Part shown: positions 55,832 to 64,000 of the stretch, piece after piece | Position numbering within the stretch: position 1 is the first letter of the stretch | How the letters are laid out: each line of letters opens with the position of its first letter | Assembly: GCF_001006485.1 (NCBI RefSeq) | Contig: NZ_JUET01000076.1 | Span: forward strand, 62,001 to 126,000 | Direction: 5' to 3' | Length of the DNA: 64,000 bases | Origin: Tannerella forsythia | GTDB lineage: Bacteria; Bacteroidota; Bacteroidia; Bacteroidales; Tannerellaceae | The notes under the pieces: generated by a model | Told to the model about the DNA's origin: nothing | Databases searched by the model: none | The model's input: the letters and a program-made list of their open reading frames with translations, nothing else | Position numbers and translations under genes: made by a program

Positions 55832-56779
55832 ATGAAACGCGAAACGTTACATAGTTTTTTCGACGGAACGGCTACATCTGAAGAGGTACGGTCAGTCAAG
55901 GAATGGCTGGCCGAATCGGAGGAACACATGAAGGAACTGATATCCGAACGTGCATTTTTCGACGCGCTGATCTTGTCAGAAAACGAAGAGGAAACATCTA
56001 TCCTGCGTGTTGAAAAACAACGGAGAGTTTATCGCAGAATAGGAGTGGAGCTGTTGAAAATTGTCGCTGTGGCGGCCGTAGTTGCCGGAATAGCTTTCTC
56101 GGTTTACTCGGCGAAGGTGAACGAAGTCAGATCGGAAAGGCATACGCTTACCGTTCCGGCTGGGCAACGTGCGAATCTTCGTCTGCCGGACGGTACGAAC
56201 GTGTGGCTCAATGCTCGTTCGGTTATTACCTATCCTTCGTATTTTTCGGACGACGTTCGCGAGGTAGAGCTGAATGGCGAAGCTTATTTCGAGGTCGCCC
56301 ACGATGCCCGTCATCCTTTTGTCGTGCATACCGAACGCTACGATATCAACGTGCTGGGTACGAAGTTTAATGTCGAATCGTATACTGACTCGAGATCATT
56401 CTCTACGGCTTTGATGGAGGGAGCTGTTGAAATTACGGTTGCGGACGATCCGCTTCATTCCATCAGGCTGGCACCGAATCAGAAAGCTGTCGAAACAAAT
56501 GGGCGGCTGTCAGTGACGGCGATCGATGAGTACGAAAGTTACCGCTGGCGCGAAGGGCTGCTTTGCTTCCGGAACACTCCCTTTGAAGAACTGATGTCTC
56601 GCCTTGAAAAATGTTACGGCATTACTGTCCGGATCGAAAATGACCGGATCAGGCGGAAGGTTTTCAGCGGTAAGTTCCGCATATCGGACGGAATGGAAAA
56701 TATATTGCGTCTGCTTCAACAAGAAGAGCGTTATGTGTTTGAACGTGACGAATCCGAGTCGGTCATTTACATTCGCTGA
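55832..56779 (+). CDS. FecR-family anti-sigma factor/sensor
   Basis: The 315-residue product has a short cytosolic N-terminal domain, one membrane helix (about residues 74-91, IVAVAAVVAGIAFSVY), the periplasmic FecR domain (TVPAGQRANLRLPDGTNVWLNARS) and a C-terminal DUF4974 domain (GLLCFRNTPFEELMSRLEKCYG). It would hold an ECF sigma factor until the SusC STN domain signals that the substrate is bound. No ECF sigma gene is adjacent; the upstream gene is argF' on the other strand. It heads the PUL. Confidence 0.93.
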   Translation: MKRETLHSFFDGTATSEEVRSVKEWLAESEEHMKELISERAFFDALILSENEEETSILRVEKQRRVYRRIGVELLKIVAVAAVVAGIAFSVYSAKVNEVRSERHTLTVPAGQRANLRLPDGTNVWLNARSVITYPSYFSDDVREVELNGEAYFEVAHDARHPFVVHTERYDINVLGTKFNVESYTDSRSFSTALMEGAVEITVADDPLHSIRLAPNQKAVETNGRLSVTAIDEYESYRWREGLLCFRNTPFEELMSRLEKCYGITVRIENDRIRRKVFSGKFRISDGMENILRLLQQEERYVFERDESESVIYIR

Positions 56780-56826
56780 AAATTCATGCTAAATATCTAA
56801 TTCCATCATAAAAAACATTTAACAAT

Positions 56827-59800
56827 ATGGCAAAAAAACATTTATCGAAGAATCCGGATAAACGGAATCCTTTATTCAGAAACCTGTTCCGATGTACGAA
56901 CATGTTTGTGCTATCGTTTTTACTGGCTTCCGGTAGTATACATGCCGGCGTATTGTCGGAGCAGGAGAACAAAGTCTCGCTTGAGAAAAGCAACGTTTGT
57001 CTCGAACAGATTATTCATGAAATCGAATCTCAGTCCGGCTATTTGTTCATTTACTCGGGCGATGTAGACATCAAGCGCGAGTATTCTCTCAATGTACGTC
57101 AGCAGGGAATTCGGGAGACATTGCAGGAATTGTTCGGTAACTCCGGTATCAAGTATCGGATCGACGGTTCTTATATCGTCCTTTCGAAAGACAAACAAGA
57201 GGCCGCTAAACAATCGGTTACTCAGGCTTCGCGACGTATCAGCGGAAAAGTGGTTGATGCCGAAGGGCAGCCGGTGATCGGCGCCAATGTTGTGGAGAAA
57301 GGCACAGGCCACGGCGTGATCACCGATGTCGACGGGCGTTTTTCGCTCGAGATGCCGGAGAAGGCTGTTCTTCAGATCTCGTACATCGGCTACGTGACAC
57401 AGGAGATTCCGGTCAGAAACCGGAAAGATTTTTCCATAGTGCTCGAAGACGACACCAAACTCTTGGACGAAGTGGTGGTGATAGGTTACGGTTCCGTTTC
57501 GAAGAAAGAACTGACCAGTGCCATTTCGCACGTATCGGCCAAGGATATGTTGCAGATTGGCAACAGCAATCCTGCTATGAAGATTCAGGGAAAAGTGGCA
57601 GGTGTGAATATCGATAATACGGCTTCGGCGGATCCTAACAGCAGCGCAAACGTACAAATACGCGGAGTTTCCTCGCGTAGTGCCGGTTTAGGCCCATTGA
57701 TTGTCATCGACGGTGTCCCCGGTGGAAGTCTTGACAATGTGAATGAAAACGATATCGAGTCCATCGATGTACTGAAAGACGGCGCGGCTTCGGCCATCTA
57801 TGGCACCCGCGGCTCCAATGGAGTAATTGTCATCACCACAAAGAAAGGCTCTATGGATGGTAATATCCATACCTACTATTCGGGGTTTGTGAATGTTGCC
57901 ACTCCGATTAGAGAATTGGAAGTACTGGGGGGAGATGAGTTTAGAAAATATAATCGCGGAAATGATTACGGGGCCAATACGGATTGGTTCGACGAAATCA
58001 CAAAAGTGGGCATATCGCATAGTCATACTTTGCAAGTGACCGGAGGAAACTCAAAGAATAATTATAAAGGCACGGTGGATGTGAAAAACTCCGAGGGTAT
58101 CGATTTACGTTCTTCCAAAAAAGAAATAGGCGCACGCCTCAGTTTGAATCATACCTCTAAGTCTGAATTATATAACATCGTATTAAATGTAGCTCCGCGA
58201 ACAATTGATTATGAGCACTCGGACTATAACGCTTTTTGGACAGCCCTGACCGTGAATCCGACTATTCCCGTGATGGATCCCAAAGAGCCCAATAAGTATT
58301 ATAAACTGACAGGGTGGGATACTTACAATCCTGTGGAAACGTTGAAGTTGGAAGAACATGGCGGTAAGGGGAAAATCTTAAACTGGGACGGGACTTTCAA
58401 ATTGAATCTACTCCCTTTATTGTGTCAGAATAAAGCTCATTATCTCAGCACGCAGGTTACTTTGGCCCAACAGATTATAGATTATGATAATTTCTTTTTC
58501 CGCCCCTCGACTTCTACCCGTGCGGAGCAGAAAGGCTTCAAAGGAGAAGCCAGCAAAAGTTATGATAAACATAAACAGGAGTCTTTAGAGTGGTTGGTGA
58601 ACTATATGTTCGACAAAAACAACCATCATTTGAAGTTGATGGGAGGATACTCTTATCAATACTTCGAAAACTCGGGTTTCAATGCGGAAAACAAGAACTT
58701 TGCTTCCGATCTGCTGTCGTATAACAACTTGGGGGCAGGCTCTTATAACAGCGCGGCAATCGGGCGTTTAGGCATGGGCTCGTATAAGAATGACTCAAAG
58801 TTGATAGCGTTCTTCGGGCGTATCAGTTATAACCTGTCTGACAAATATTTTGCGACTTTTTCATTGCGTCGCGAAGGATCTTCCAAATTCGGAAAAAACA
58901 ATAAGTGGGGCTCTTTTCCGGCCGTATCGGCGGGATGGAGAATCAGCGAAGAGAAATTTATGAAAAATCTGACATGGATTGATGATTTGAAAATCAGGGG
59001 AGATTATGGCGTGACGGGCAATCAGGAATTTGACAGTTACCAGTCTCTGGCCACCATGGGGAGTTATGACCTGAATTTTTATAAAGGACAATACATTCGG
59101 GGATGGTCGTTCAATTCTAATCCCAATCCTGATATAAAGTGGGAGAAGGGCAAGAACTGGAACATAGGCGTCGATTTCGTCCTTTTCAATCAGCGCTTGA
59201 CGGGAAGCATGAACTATTATTCGAGAAGACAATCCGACTTGTTGGGCAGTTATAATGTGTCTCTCCCTCCCAATGGCACTCCTACCACTTTTGTGAATGT
59301 GGGTACGATGAAGAATTCCGGTCTGGAGATTGATTTGACTTGGAATGCGGTCAAGACACAAAAAACGGGTTATACCATCGGATTTGTCGGCGCCACCTCC
59401 AATAATCGTTTTGTCTCCTTTTCCAATCAGATGCATAAAGGACAGTCTTTTTATTGGATGAGTTCATTCCCCACTTATCCGGGAGACCCGGGACCAGTTC
59501 AGCGCATTGAGGAAGGAGAACGTATAGGTAATTTTTACACGTTCGAATATGCAGGTGTCAATAATGAAGGCCAATGGTTGATCCGTTCCAAAAACGGTGA
59601 CGTCATTCCTATCAATAAAGGTACCGATGAGGACAAGCGTGTAGTAGGTAACGGATTGCCTAAATTTACAATGTCGATGACTCATTCTTTCAGATATAAG
59701 AACTTTGATATGAGCTTGTTTTTCCGTGGTAATTTCGGTTTCCAGATTTATGATACCCATAATTTGTACTACGGGCTGCAATCGGCCGCACCTAACACGA

Positions 59801-60120
59801 ATGTTTTAAAATCAGCATATAAAGAAAACAGTGCCGTAAGTACCGGAAAAAATGTACATAGCGATTATTTTGTGCATAATGGTGATTTCTTAAAGCTGGA
59901 TGTCGCTACATTAGGATATAATTATGACGTCAATTCGAAGTGGCTGAAGAAAGTACGCGTTTATTGCACTGCACGTAATTTATTTACCATCAGTGGATAT
60001 AAGGGGCTGGATATGGATACATTCGCAGTAAATGGAATGGAGCCGGGAGTGTCTGCCAACAAAATAAGTTATTATCCTTCTTCAAGACAATTTTTATTAG
60101 GTGTTCAAATTGACTTTTAA
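56827..60120 (+). CDS. SusC/RagA-family TonB-linked outer membrane protein with STN signalling domain
   Basis: The 1097-residue product has a long basic signal region (residues 1-40). An STN domain follows (residues ~49-120) that would contact the FecR protein, then a carboxypeptidase-regulatory-like domain (~137-220, ISGKVVDAEGQPVIGANV), a plug (~225-340, DEVVVIGYGSVSKK as the TonB-box region, DGAASAIYGTRGSNGVI) and a barrel to the C-terminal aromatic strand. The first third is ~57% G+C in a hand-counted sample; from ~57.9 kb samples fall to 33-38%. It pairs with the following SusD. Confidence 0.95.
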   Translation: MAKKHLSKNPDKRNPLFRNLFRCTNMFVLSFLLASGSIHAGVLSEQENKVSLEKSNVCLEQIIHEIESQSGYLFIYSGDVDIKREYSLNVRQQGIRETLQELFGNSGIKYRIDGSYIVLSKDKQEAAKQSVTQASRRISGKVVDAEGQPVIGANVVEKGTGHGVITDVDGRFSLEMPEKAVLQISYIGYVTQEIPVRNRKDFSIVLEDDTKLLDEVVVIGYGSVSKKELTSAISHVSAKDMLQIGNSNPAMKIQGKVAGVNIDNTASADPNSSANVQIRGVSSRSAGLGPLIVIDGVPGGSLDNVNENDIESIDVLKDGAASAIYGTRGSNGVIVITTKKGSMDGNIHTYYSGFVNVATPIRELEVLGGDEFRKYNRGNDYGANTDWFDEITKVGISHSHTLQVTGGNSKNNYKGTVDVKNSEGIDLRSSKKEIGARLSLNHTSKSELYNIVLNVAPRTIDYEHSDYNAFWTALTVNPTIPVMDPKEPNKYYKLTGWDTYNPVETLKLEEHGGKGKILNWDGTFKLNLLPLLCQNKAHYLSTQVTLAQQIIDYDNFFFRPSTSTRAEQKGFKGEASKSYDKHKQESLEWLVNYMFDKNNHHLKLMGGYSYQYFENSGFNAENKNFASDLLSYNNLGAGSYNSAAIGRLGMGSYKNDSKLIAFFGRISYNLSDKYFATFSLRREGSSKFGKNNKWGSFPAVSAGWRISEEKFMKNLTWIDDLKIRGDYGVTGNQEFDSYQSLATMGSYDLNFYKGQYIRGWSFNSNPNPDIKWEKGKNWNIGVDFVLFNQRLTGSMNYYSRRQSDLLGSYNVSLPPNGTPTTFVNVGTMKNSGLEIDLTWNAVKTQKTGYTIGFVGATSNNRFVSFSNQMHKGQSFYWMSSFPTYPGDPGPVQRIEEGERIGNFYTFEYAGVNNEGQWLIRSKNGDVIPINKGTDEDKRVVGNGLPKFTMSMTHSFRYKNFDMSLFFRGNFGFQIYDTHNLYYGLQSAAPNTNVLKSAYKENSAVSTGKNVHSDYFVHNGDFLKLDVATLGYNYDVNSKWLKKVRVYCTARNLFTISGYKGLDMDTFAVNGMEPGVSANKISYYPSSRQFLLGVQIDF

Positions 60121-60131
60121 TATATGGCATT

Positions 60132-61877
60132 ATGAAAAGAATAAGTTTAAAACAAATATGGGTCGGTTTAGGCCTTTTGGCAACAACAGGCTGTACTGAT
60201 TTGTCTGAAAACACATACAGCATTATTCCTCAAGATGAATTTTACCAAACGAAGGAGAACGTGCTTCAAAGCTTTGTCCGGCCTTTCGGACATGCATATT
60301 GGTTGAGCTCCAGAAGTTCATACTTGTTCGGCGAGCTTTCGGCAGACCAATATATGATAGTGCAGAGAGAAGAGCATTGGTATGACGGAGGAGCTTATTT
60401 CCGCCTTCATTATCATACTTGGACCATTGACGACTGGTTTGTCAACAACATGTGGAAAGACGCTTATCGGGGCATCATTCAGTGTAATTCGGTGATATCC
60501 GACTTTTCGAAACTAAACCCTACTCGCCTAGGCTATTCGGAACAAGAATTCAATGATTTCATTTCACAACAGCGGGTTTTACGGGCATGGATGTATATGA
60601 CGCTTTTTGACGTAATGCATAACATTCCGCTTGTGACCCAATATCCGAGTTCCGAGCTGCCGCATCAATCTACGCCCAAAGAGACCTTTGCTTTCCTTGA
60701 GAAAGAACTTTTGGAGGCTCTTCCTACTTTGAGTGTCAAATCGAAAAGCGGAGGAAACGGGCCTGATCAAGGATTATGGAATCAGGCCGGAGCGGCAGCA
60801 TTGTTGGCCCGGCTCTATATGAATGCTTCGTGGTGGATTGATGAAGATAAAAGTGCCGAGTGTGAAAAGATTTGTGAAGACATCATCAACGGAAAATATG
60901 GCTACTACCAAATAGCCGACAGATGGGACGCTCCTTTTGATTGGGATAATGATAAATGCGATGAGGTGATTTATGCCTTTGCCAGCTCTTACGGAGGGGC
61001 TCATTGGGCATATACGGGAAATATGCATTGGTATGTGGCGCCTTTCATGTCGGCACCGTATTTCGGCTTTACAGATTGGGGACGGTGCAATCCGAAGTAT
61101 GCTTTGCAACCGGGACTGGATTTGGAAGGCAGGGAATATACATTTGATAATGGAAAACCTGTACGTAAATTCATGAATTATCCGGATGATGTACGTTTGA
61201 AGAAATATCGAAATCTGGGAAAAGGAAAACGCGAAGGATTATTCTTGTACGGGACTTTGGATTATTCTACTCCGGACGGAAAAACAAAATATGTGCGCTC
61301 GGATAATGATGCTTATCAACTGTATATCCGCGACCAAGTAGGTATCTTCCAAGATACGGATACATTGAGTGTTTCGCCCGCACCTTCCAGCGGCAAAGAG
61401 ACTCCCAAATCGGCAATGCCTTACGGTGACCAGAATTCCGGCTGGTGTCTGGTTAAGTATCCTATCTACAGGTCGGACGATCCTGCAAAAATAGAATCTG
61501 ATTACACGGTGATTCGCCTAGCAGAAATTTATTATTATCTGGCGGAAATAAAATTTAATAAAGGAGAACGAGCATCTGCCGCCAAATTGCTTAACACCGT
61601 TAGAAAGAGGTATTATCCGGAAGGGTCTCCGAGTTTATATAATGAAGACGGCAGCCAAATTACCAAACAAGAGTTGCTGGATGAATGGGGACGGGAATTT
61701 ATAGGTGAAGGACAGCGAAGGCGTGTCTTGTGCCGATTTGGAGTTTATAATTCCGGGACTTGGTGGGATAAAGAACCGGACGCGGATAAACACACCATGT
61801 GGATTCCTCTTTCACGTACTGTTCTTCAAACGAACCCTAACCTGAAACAAAATCCCGGCTATCCTACTATTAATTAA
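60132..61877 (+). CDS. SusD/RagB-family nutrient-binding outer membrane lipoprotein
   Basis: The 581-residue product has a lipobox ending in Cys (LATTGC, residue ~21). SusD helices are visible: RVLRAWMYMTLFDVMHNIPLV and AGAAALLARLYMNASWW. The C-terminal part has IRLAEIYYYLAEIKFNKGE and ends PLSRTVLQTNPNLKQNPGYPTIN. It binds the glycan at the cell surface with the SusC partner 11 bp upstream. It is relatively AT-rich, like the downstream GH30 gene. Confidence 0.95.
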   Translation: MKRISLKQIWVGLGLLATTGCTDLSENTYSIIPQDEFYQTKENVLQSFVRPFGHAYWLSSRSSYLFGELSADQYMIVQREEHWYDGGAYFRLHYHTWTIDDWFVNNMWKDAYRGIIQCNSVISDFSKLNPTRLGYSEQEFNDFISQQRVLRAWMYMTLFDVMHNIPLVTQYPSSELPHQSTPKETFAFLEKELLEALPTLSVKSKSGGNGPDQGLWNQAGAAALLARLYMNASWWIDEDKSAECEKICEDIINGKYGYYQIADRWDAPFDWDNDKCDEVIYAFASSYGGAHWAYTGNMHWYVAPFMSAPYFGFTDWGRCNPKYALQPGLDLEGREYTFDNGKPVRKFMNYPDDVRLKKYRNLGKGKREGLFLYGTLDYSTPDGKTKYVRSDNDAYQLYIRDQVGIFQDTDTLSVSPAPSSGKETPKSAMPYGDQNSGWCLVKYPIYRSDDPAKIESDYTVIRLAEIYYYLAEIKFNKGERASAAKLLNTVRKRYYPEGSPSLYNEDGSQITKQELLDEWGREFIGEGQRRRVLCRFGVYNSGTWWDKEPDADKHTMWIPLSRTVLQTNPNLKQNPGYPTIN

Positions 61878-61910
61878 GTAATAAATTGTCCAATTTTATT
61901 TGATTTTGAA

Positions 61911-63407
61911 ATGGAAAAAAGAAGTATGAAAAGATTCTCAAAAAGAATCTTGATGTTTAGTTGCCTGGCAATGAGTGTGTCTAACTTGTATGCTCAATCT
62001 TATACATGGTTTTGCAGTACAGAGAATGATGTATGGAAAGAGACGAAGATAAAGTTACAATCGAAGAGTGAAACGACTCCGATATTGAAGGTCACAGGAG
62101 CAGAAAGTATACAAATATTTAAAAGATGGGGAACCTGTTTTAATGAATTGGGATGGGATGCACTTAACCTGTTATCTCTTGAGCAACAGGACGCCATTTT
62201 AAGCAAACTGTTCTCACCCGATGGAGAATTGCATTTCTCTATGGGGCGCATCCCGATGAATGCTAATGACTATGCCCGCGACTGGTATAGTTGCGATGAA
62301 GTTGACGGCGATTTTCAATTGAAATATTTTAATATCGATCGCGATAAAAAAACGATTATACCTTTCATAAGAAAAGCACTGCATTATAATCCGAATATGA
62401 CTTTCTGGATTTCTCCATGGTCGCCCCCCTCGTGGATGAAAGTAAATCATTATTATTCGATTCTCAGTAATGATAAAGTGAATAAGATGTCTCCTTTATC
62501 CAATGTTATTCTTCATGAGAACAGTACGGAGAGAAATGATGCTTACTACCCCAAGCAACTTGCCGTGAATGACTATTTTATTCAGGATACACGTTATTTG
62601 AGAACGTATGCCGATTATTTTTGCAGATTCATTTCCGCTTATCAGGATGAAAATATTCCTGTAACAAAGGTGATGTTCCAGAATGAGCCATGGGCGTTTA
62701 CCATATATCCGGGTTGTGCATGGACTCCGGAAGGAATCATTCGTTTTAATGTTGAGTATTTAGCTCCGGAATTAAAGAAACGGCATCCCGACGTTTCTCT
62801 TTATCTGGGAACGCTTAACACAAATCGTTTTGAAATAGTCGACAAGATTCTCTCTGACCCTCGCATGCATAAAACGGTGGACGGTTTAGGATTTCAATGG
62901 TGGGGGGGGCAGATTTTGCCTGATATTCGTAAAAAATATCCTCATTATAAATATATGCAGACAGAAAACGAATGCGGTTCGGGGACTTTTGACTGGAAAG
63001 CGGCGGAGCATACGTTTAATTTGATAAATCATTATTTAGGAAATGGTTGTGAAGAGTATACATTTTGGAATGCGATATTGTGTGACGAGGGTACAAGCGG
63101 ATGGGGATGGAAACAGAATGCTCTGATTCATGTGGATTCTAAAACCGAGGCGGTAACTTATACTCCGGAATATTATGCCGTGAGACATTTTAGTGATAAA
63201 GTAACTTCCGGTACAAAGGTGTTACAGTACAAAGAAAAAGGTGATGATAAATTACCCGCTATGGTTTTTCTAACTTCAGATAATAAATATTTGGTAGTGG
63301 CAGGTAACTTTAATGATGAGCCACGGAAGTTGACAATACAATTAGGAGCTAAATTTTTAGTTGCAACTTTAAAGCCGCATTCGTTTAATTCCTTTTATAT
63401 GAAATAA
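61911..63407 (+). CDS. Glycoside hydrolase family 30 (glucosylceramidase / beta-1,6-glucanase type)
   Basis: The 498-residue product has a signal peptide (a second ATG six codons in, MKRFSKR, may be the true start; cleavage near NLYAQ). The catalytic (beta/alpha)8 barrel shows the acid/base Glu259 in QNEPW and the nucleophile Glu352 in MQTENECG. WISPWSPPSWMK and FQWWGGQ are typical of GH30. The C-terminal ~70 residues are the beta-sandwich side domain. GH30 enzymes in SusCD loci often cut beta-1,6-glucan; other beta-glycosidic substrates are possible. It is secreted and belongs to the PUL. Confidence 0.94.
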   Translation: MEKRSMKRFSKRILMFSCLAMSVSNLYAQSYTWFCSTENDVWKETKIKLQSKSETTPILKVTGAESIQIFKRWGTCFNELGWDALNLLSLEQQDAILSKLFSPDGELHFSMGRIPMNANDYARDWYSCDEVDGDFQLKYFNIDRDKKTIIPFIRKALHYNPNMTFWISPWSPPSWMKVNHYYSILSNDKVNKMSPLSNVILHENSTERNDAYYPKQLAVNDYFIQDTRYLRTYADYFCRFISAYQDENIPVTKVMFQNEPWAFTIYPGCAWTPEGIIRFNVEYLAPELKKRHPDVSLYLGTLNTNRFEIVDKILSDPRMHKTVDGLGFQWWGGQILPDIRKKYPHYKYMQTENECGSGTFDWKAAEHTFNLINHYLGNGCEEYTFWNAILCDEGTSGWGWKQNALIHVDSKTEAVTYTPEYYAVRHFSDKVTSGTKVLQYKEKGDDKLPAMVFLTSDNKYLVVAGNFNDEPRKLTIQLGAKFLVATLKPHSFNSFYMK

Positions 63408-63447
63408 AAAATTGCGTGAGTTCGGGATAATGTTTATTAGAATAAGA

Positions 63448-63651
63448 TCATCTGTTTTGTCTGTTGTGTATGGTGTATCCATAAATCACTTCAGGTTTAT
63501 TGTCGTAAAAACAGTATGCCGCTATAGCTGAGACCGGATTCATGATGAAGTTATTGATTGATCGATGTCTTGAGTGTACGAGTTTGCCTGTGTTTTTCAG
63601 CATATCATTGATACATTCTATGATGTACCTTTTCCTTAACATGATTCTGTC
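63448..63651 (-). pseudogene. C-terminal remnant of an IS982-family transposase
   Basis: The frame on the minus strand encodes ~67 residues containing DRIMLRKRYIIECINDMLKN, SRHRSINNF and an AYCFYDNKPE end, which matches the last part of IS982 transposases (RKRFIIETINDQLKN...EHSRHRS). A stop codon lies just upstream at 63652-63654, and the rest of the transposase and the terminal inverted repeats are missing. It is a dead relic 40 bp after the GH30 gene. Confidence 0.75.
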
Positions 63652-63766
63652 TCACAAGGGCATAAGCATCCCCTTTATTATACCTAAAGAAACCGATATG
63701 CGAAAAACTTAAAATTAAGGTATTTCTACCTTATTGTCTTTTATACAATTATATCATATTGTATAT

Positions 63767-63798
63767 ATTACGATAACAATATGGATCGTTATTGTAAT
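63767..63798. promoter_or_regulatory. Inverted repeat upstream of the NUDIX gene
   Basis: ATTACGATAAC (63767-63777) and GTTATTGTAAT (63788-63798) form an 11-bp inverted repeat with one mismatch, about 85 bp upstream of the -7 box. It could be an operator. Confidence 0.4.
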
Positions 63799-63859
63799 AT
63801 AGGTGATATGTATTCATTTGTGATATAGTGTTTTATGGTGTTAGATAAAAGATTTATTT

Positions 63860-63889
63860 TTTGTTTTCGGAAAAACTTATCTATATTTG
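63860..63889 (+). promoter_or_regulatory. Promoter of the NUDIX gene
   Basis: TTTG (63860-63863), an 18-base spacer and TATATTTG (63882-63889) fit the -33/-7 pattern. The box lies 21 bp before ATG 63911. Confidence 0.65.
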
Positions 63890-63910
63890 TAGTGCTCAAG
63901 ACAGAAAGTT

Positions 63911-64000
63911 ATGCAAAATACTACAGTACATGTCATGCCGTTGGCAAACAATCATATCTCCGTAGACTGTGTGGTAATCGGGTTCGACGGAGAACAGCTA
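63911..64000 (+). CDS. NUDIX-domain protein, N-terminal part (3' end outside window)
   Basis: Only the first 30 codons are present: the start MQNTTVHVMPLANNH is followed by ISVDCVVIGFDGEQL, the first strand of a NUDIX fold as seen in Bacteroidetes NUDIX hydrolases and NUDIX-wHTH regulators. Whether it is an enzyme or a regulator cannot be decided here. Confidence 0.6.
   Translation, partial: MQNTTVHVMPLANNHISVDCVVIGFDGEQL

Overview
This window is chromosomal DNA from a Bacteroidales bacterium. The evidence is two SusC/SusD pairs, an RnfBCDGEA operon, a methylmalonyl-CoA mutase pair, an N-succinylornithine-type carbamoyltransferase, several Bacteroidetes-only families (DUF3078, DUF4831, DUF5020, TRL, HU/SPOR fusion), and recurrent Bacteroidetes-type -7 boxes (TAnnTTTG) ahead of genes. 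The mix resembles Tannerellaceae/Porphyromonadaceae-like genomes, but the genus cannot be fixed from sequence reading alone.

Layout. 1-2.1 kb: the 3' end of a SusC gene and its SusD partner, closed by a terminator. 2.1-7.4 kb: an HU/SPOR membrane protein, then mutA-mutB (methylmalonyl-CoA mutase). 7.6-9.6 kb: an ABC-F ATPase. 9.6-9.95 kb: a decayed gene end. 9.95-16.4 kb (minus): kdsB, yidC, pyrG and a membrane-anchored MutS-like ATPase. 16.6-23.9 kb: DUF3078 protein, then rseC-rnfB-C-D-G-E-A. 23.9-24.9 kb: two small exported proteins. 25.5-28.2 kb: two rhomboid proteases and a membrane-anchored EEP hydrolase. 28.2-32.8 kb (minus): sulfatase, small membrane protein, GH16, DUF5020 outer-membrane protein, NCS2 purine permease. 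33.1-39.9 kb: cobalamin operon. 40.1-42.6 kb: purF-like gene and a GNAT acetyltransferase. 42.6-43.6 kb: a non-coding mosaic of repeats. 43.6-49.7 kb (minus): RND efflux operon ending in a PII-like gene, with a divergent AraC regulator. 51-54.2 kb (minus): a tandem-repeat protein, an AT-rich POT peptide transporter and DUF4831. 54.3-55.6 kb: DUF3467 and argF'. 55.8-63.4 kb: a polysaccharide utilization locus (FecR, SusC, SusD, GH30). The window ends with an IS982 transposase remnant and the first 30 codons of a NUDIX protein.

How the parts work together. The cobalamin operon encodes a PduO-type adenosyltransferase and eight corrin-ring activities packed into four two-domain proteins. Adenosylcobalamin made this way is the cofactor of the MutAB mutase elsewhere in the window, which serves succinate/propionate metabolism. 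Rnf would couple ferredoxin oxidation to NAD reduction and ion pumping. The PUL probably binds and imports a beta-glucan-type glycan. DUF5020 and NCS2 together look like an outer/inner membrane route for purines.

No new mobile defence system, CRISPR array, rRNA or tRNA was seen. The most unusual items are the all-fused corrin pathway, cysteine-rich insertions in MutA, a serine at a specificity position of the carbamoyltransferase, the 17-residue repeat protein, the repeat-mosaic intergenic island, and a sharp compositional break inside the second SusC gene.
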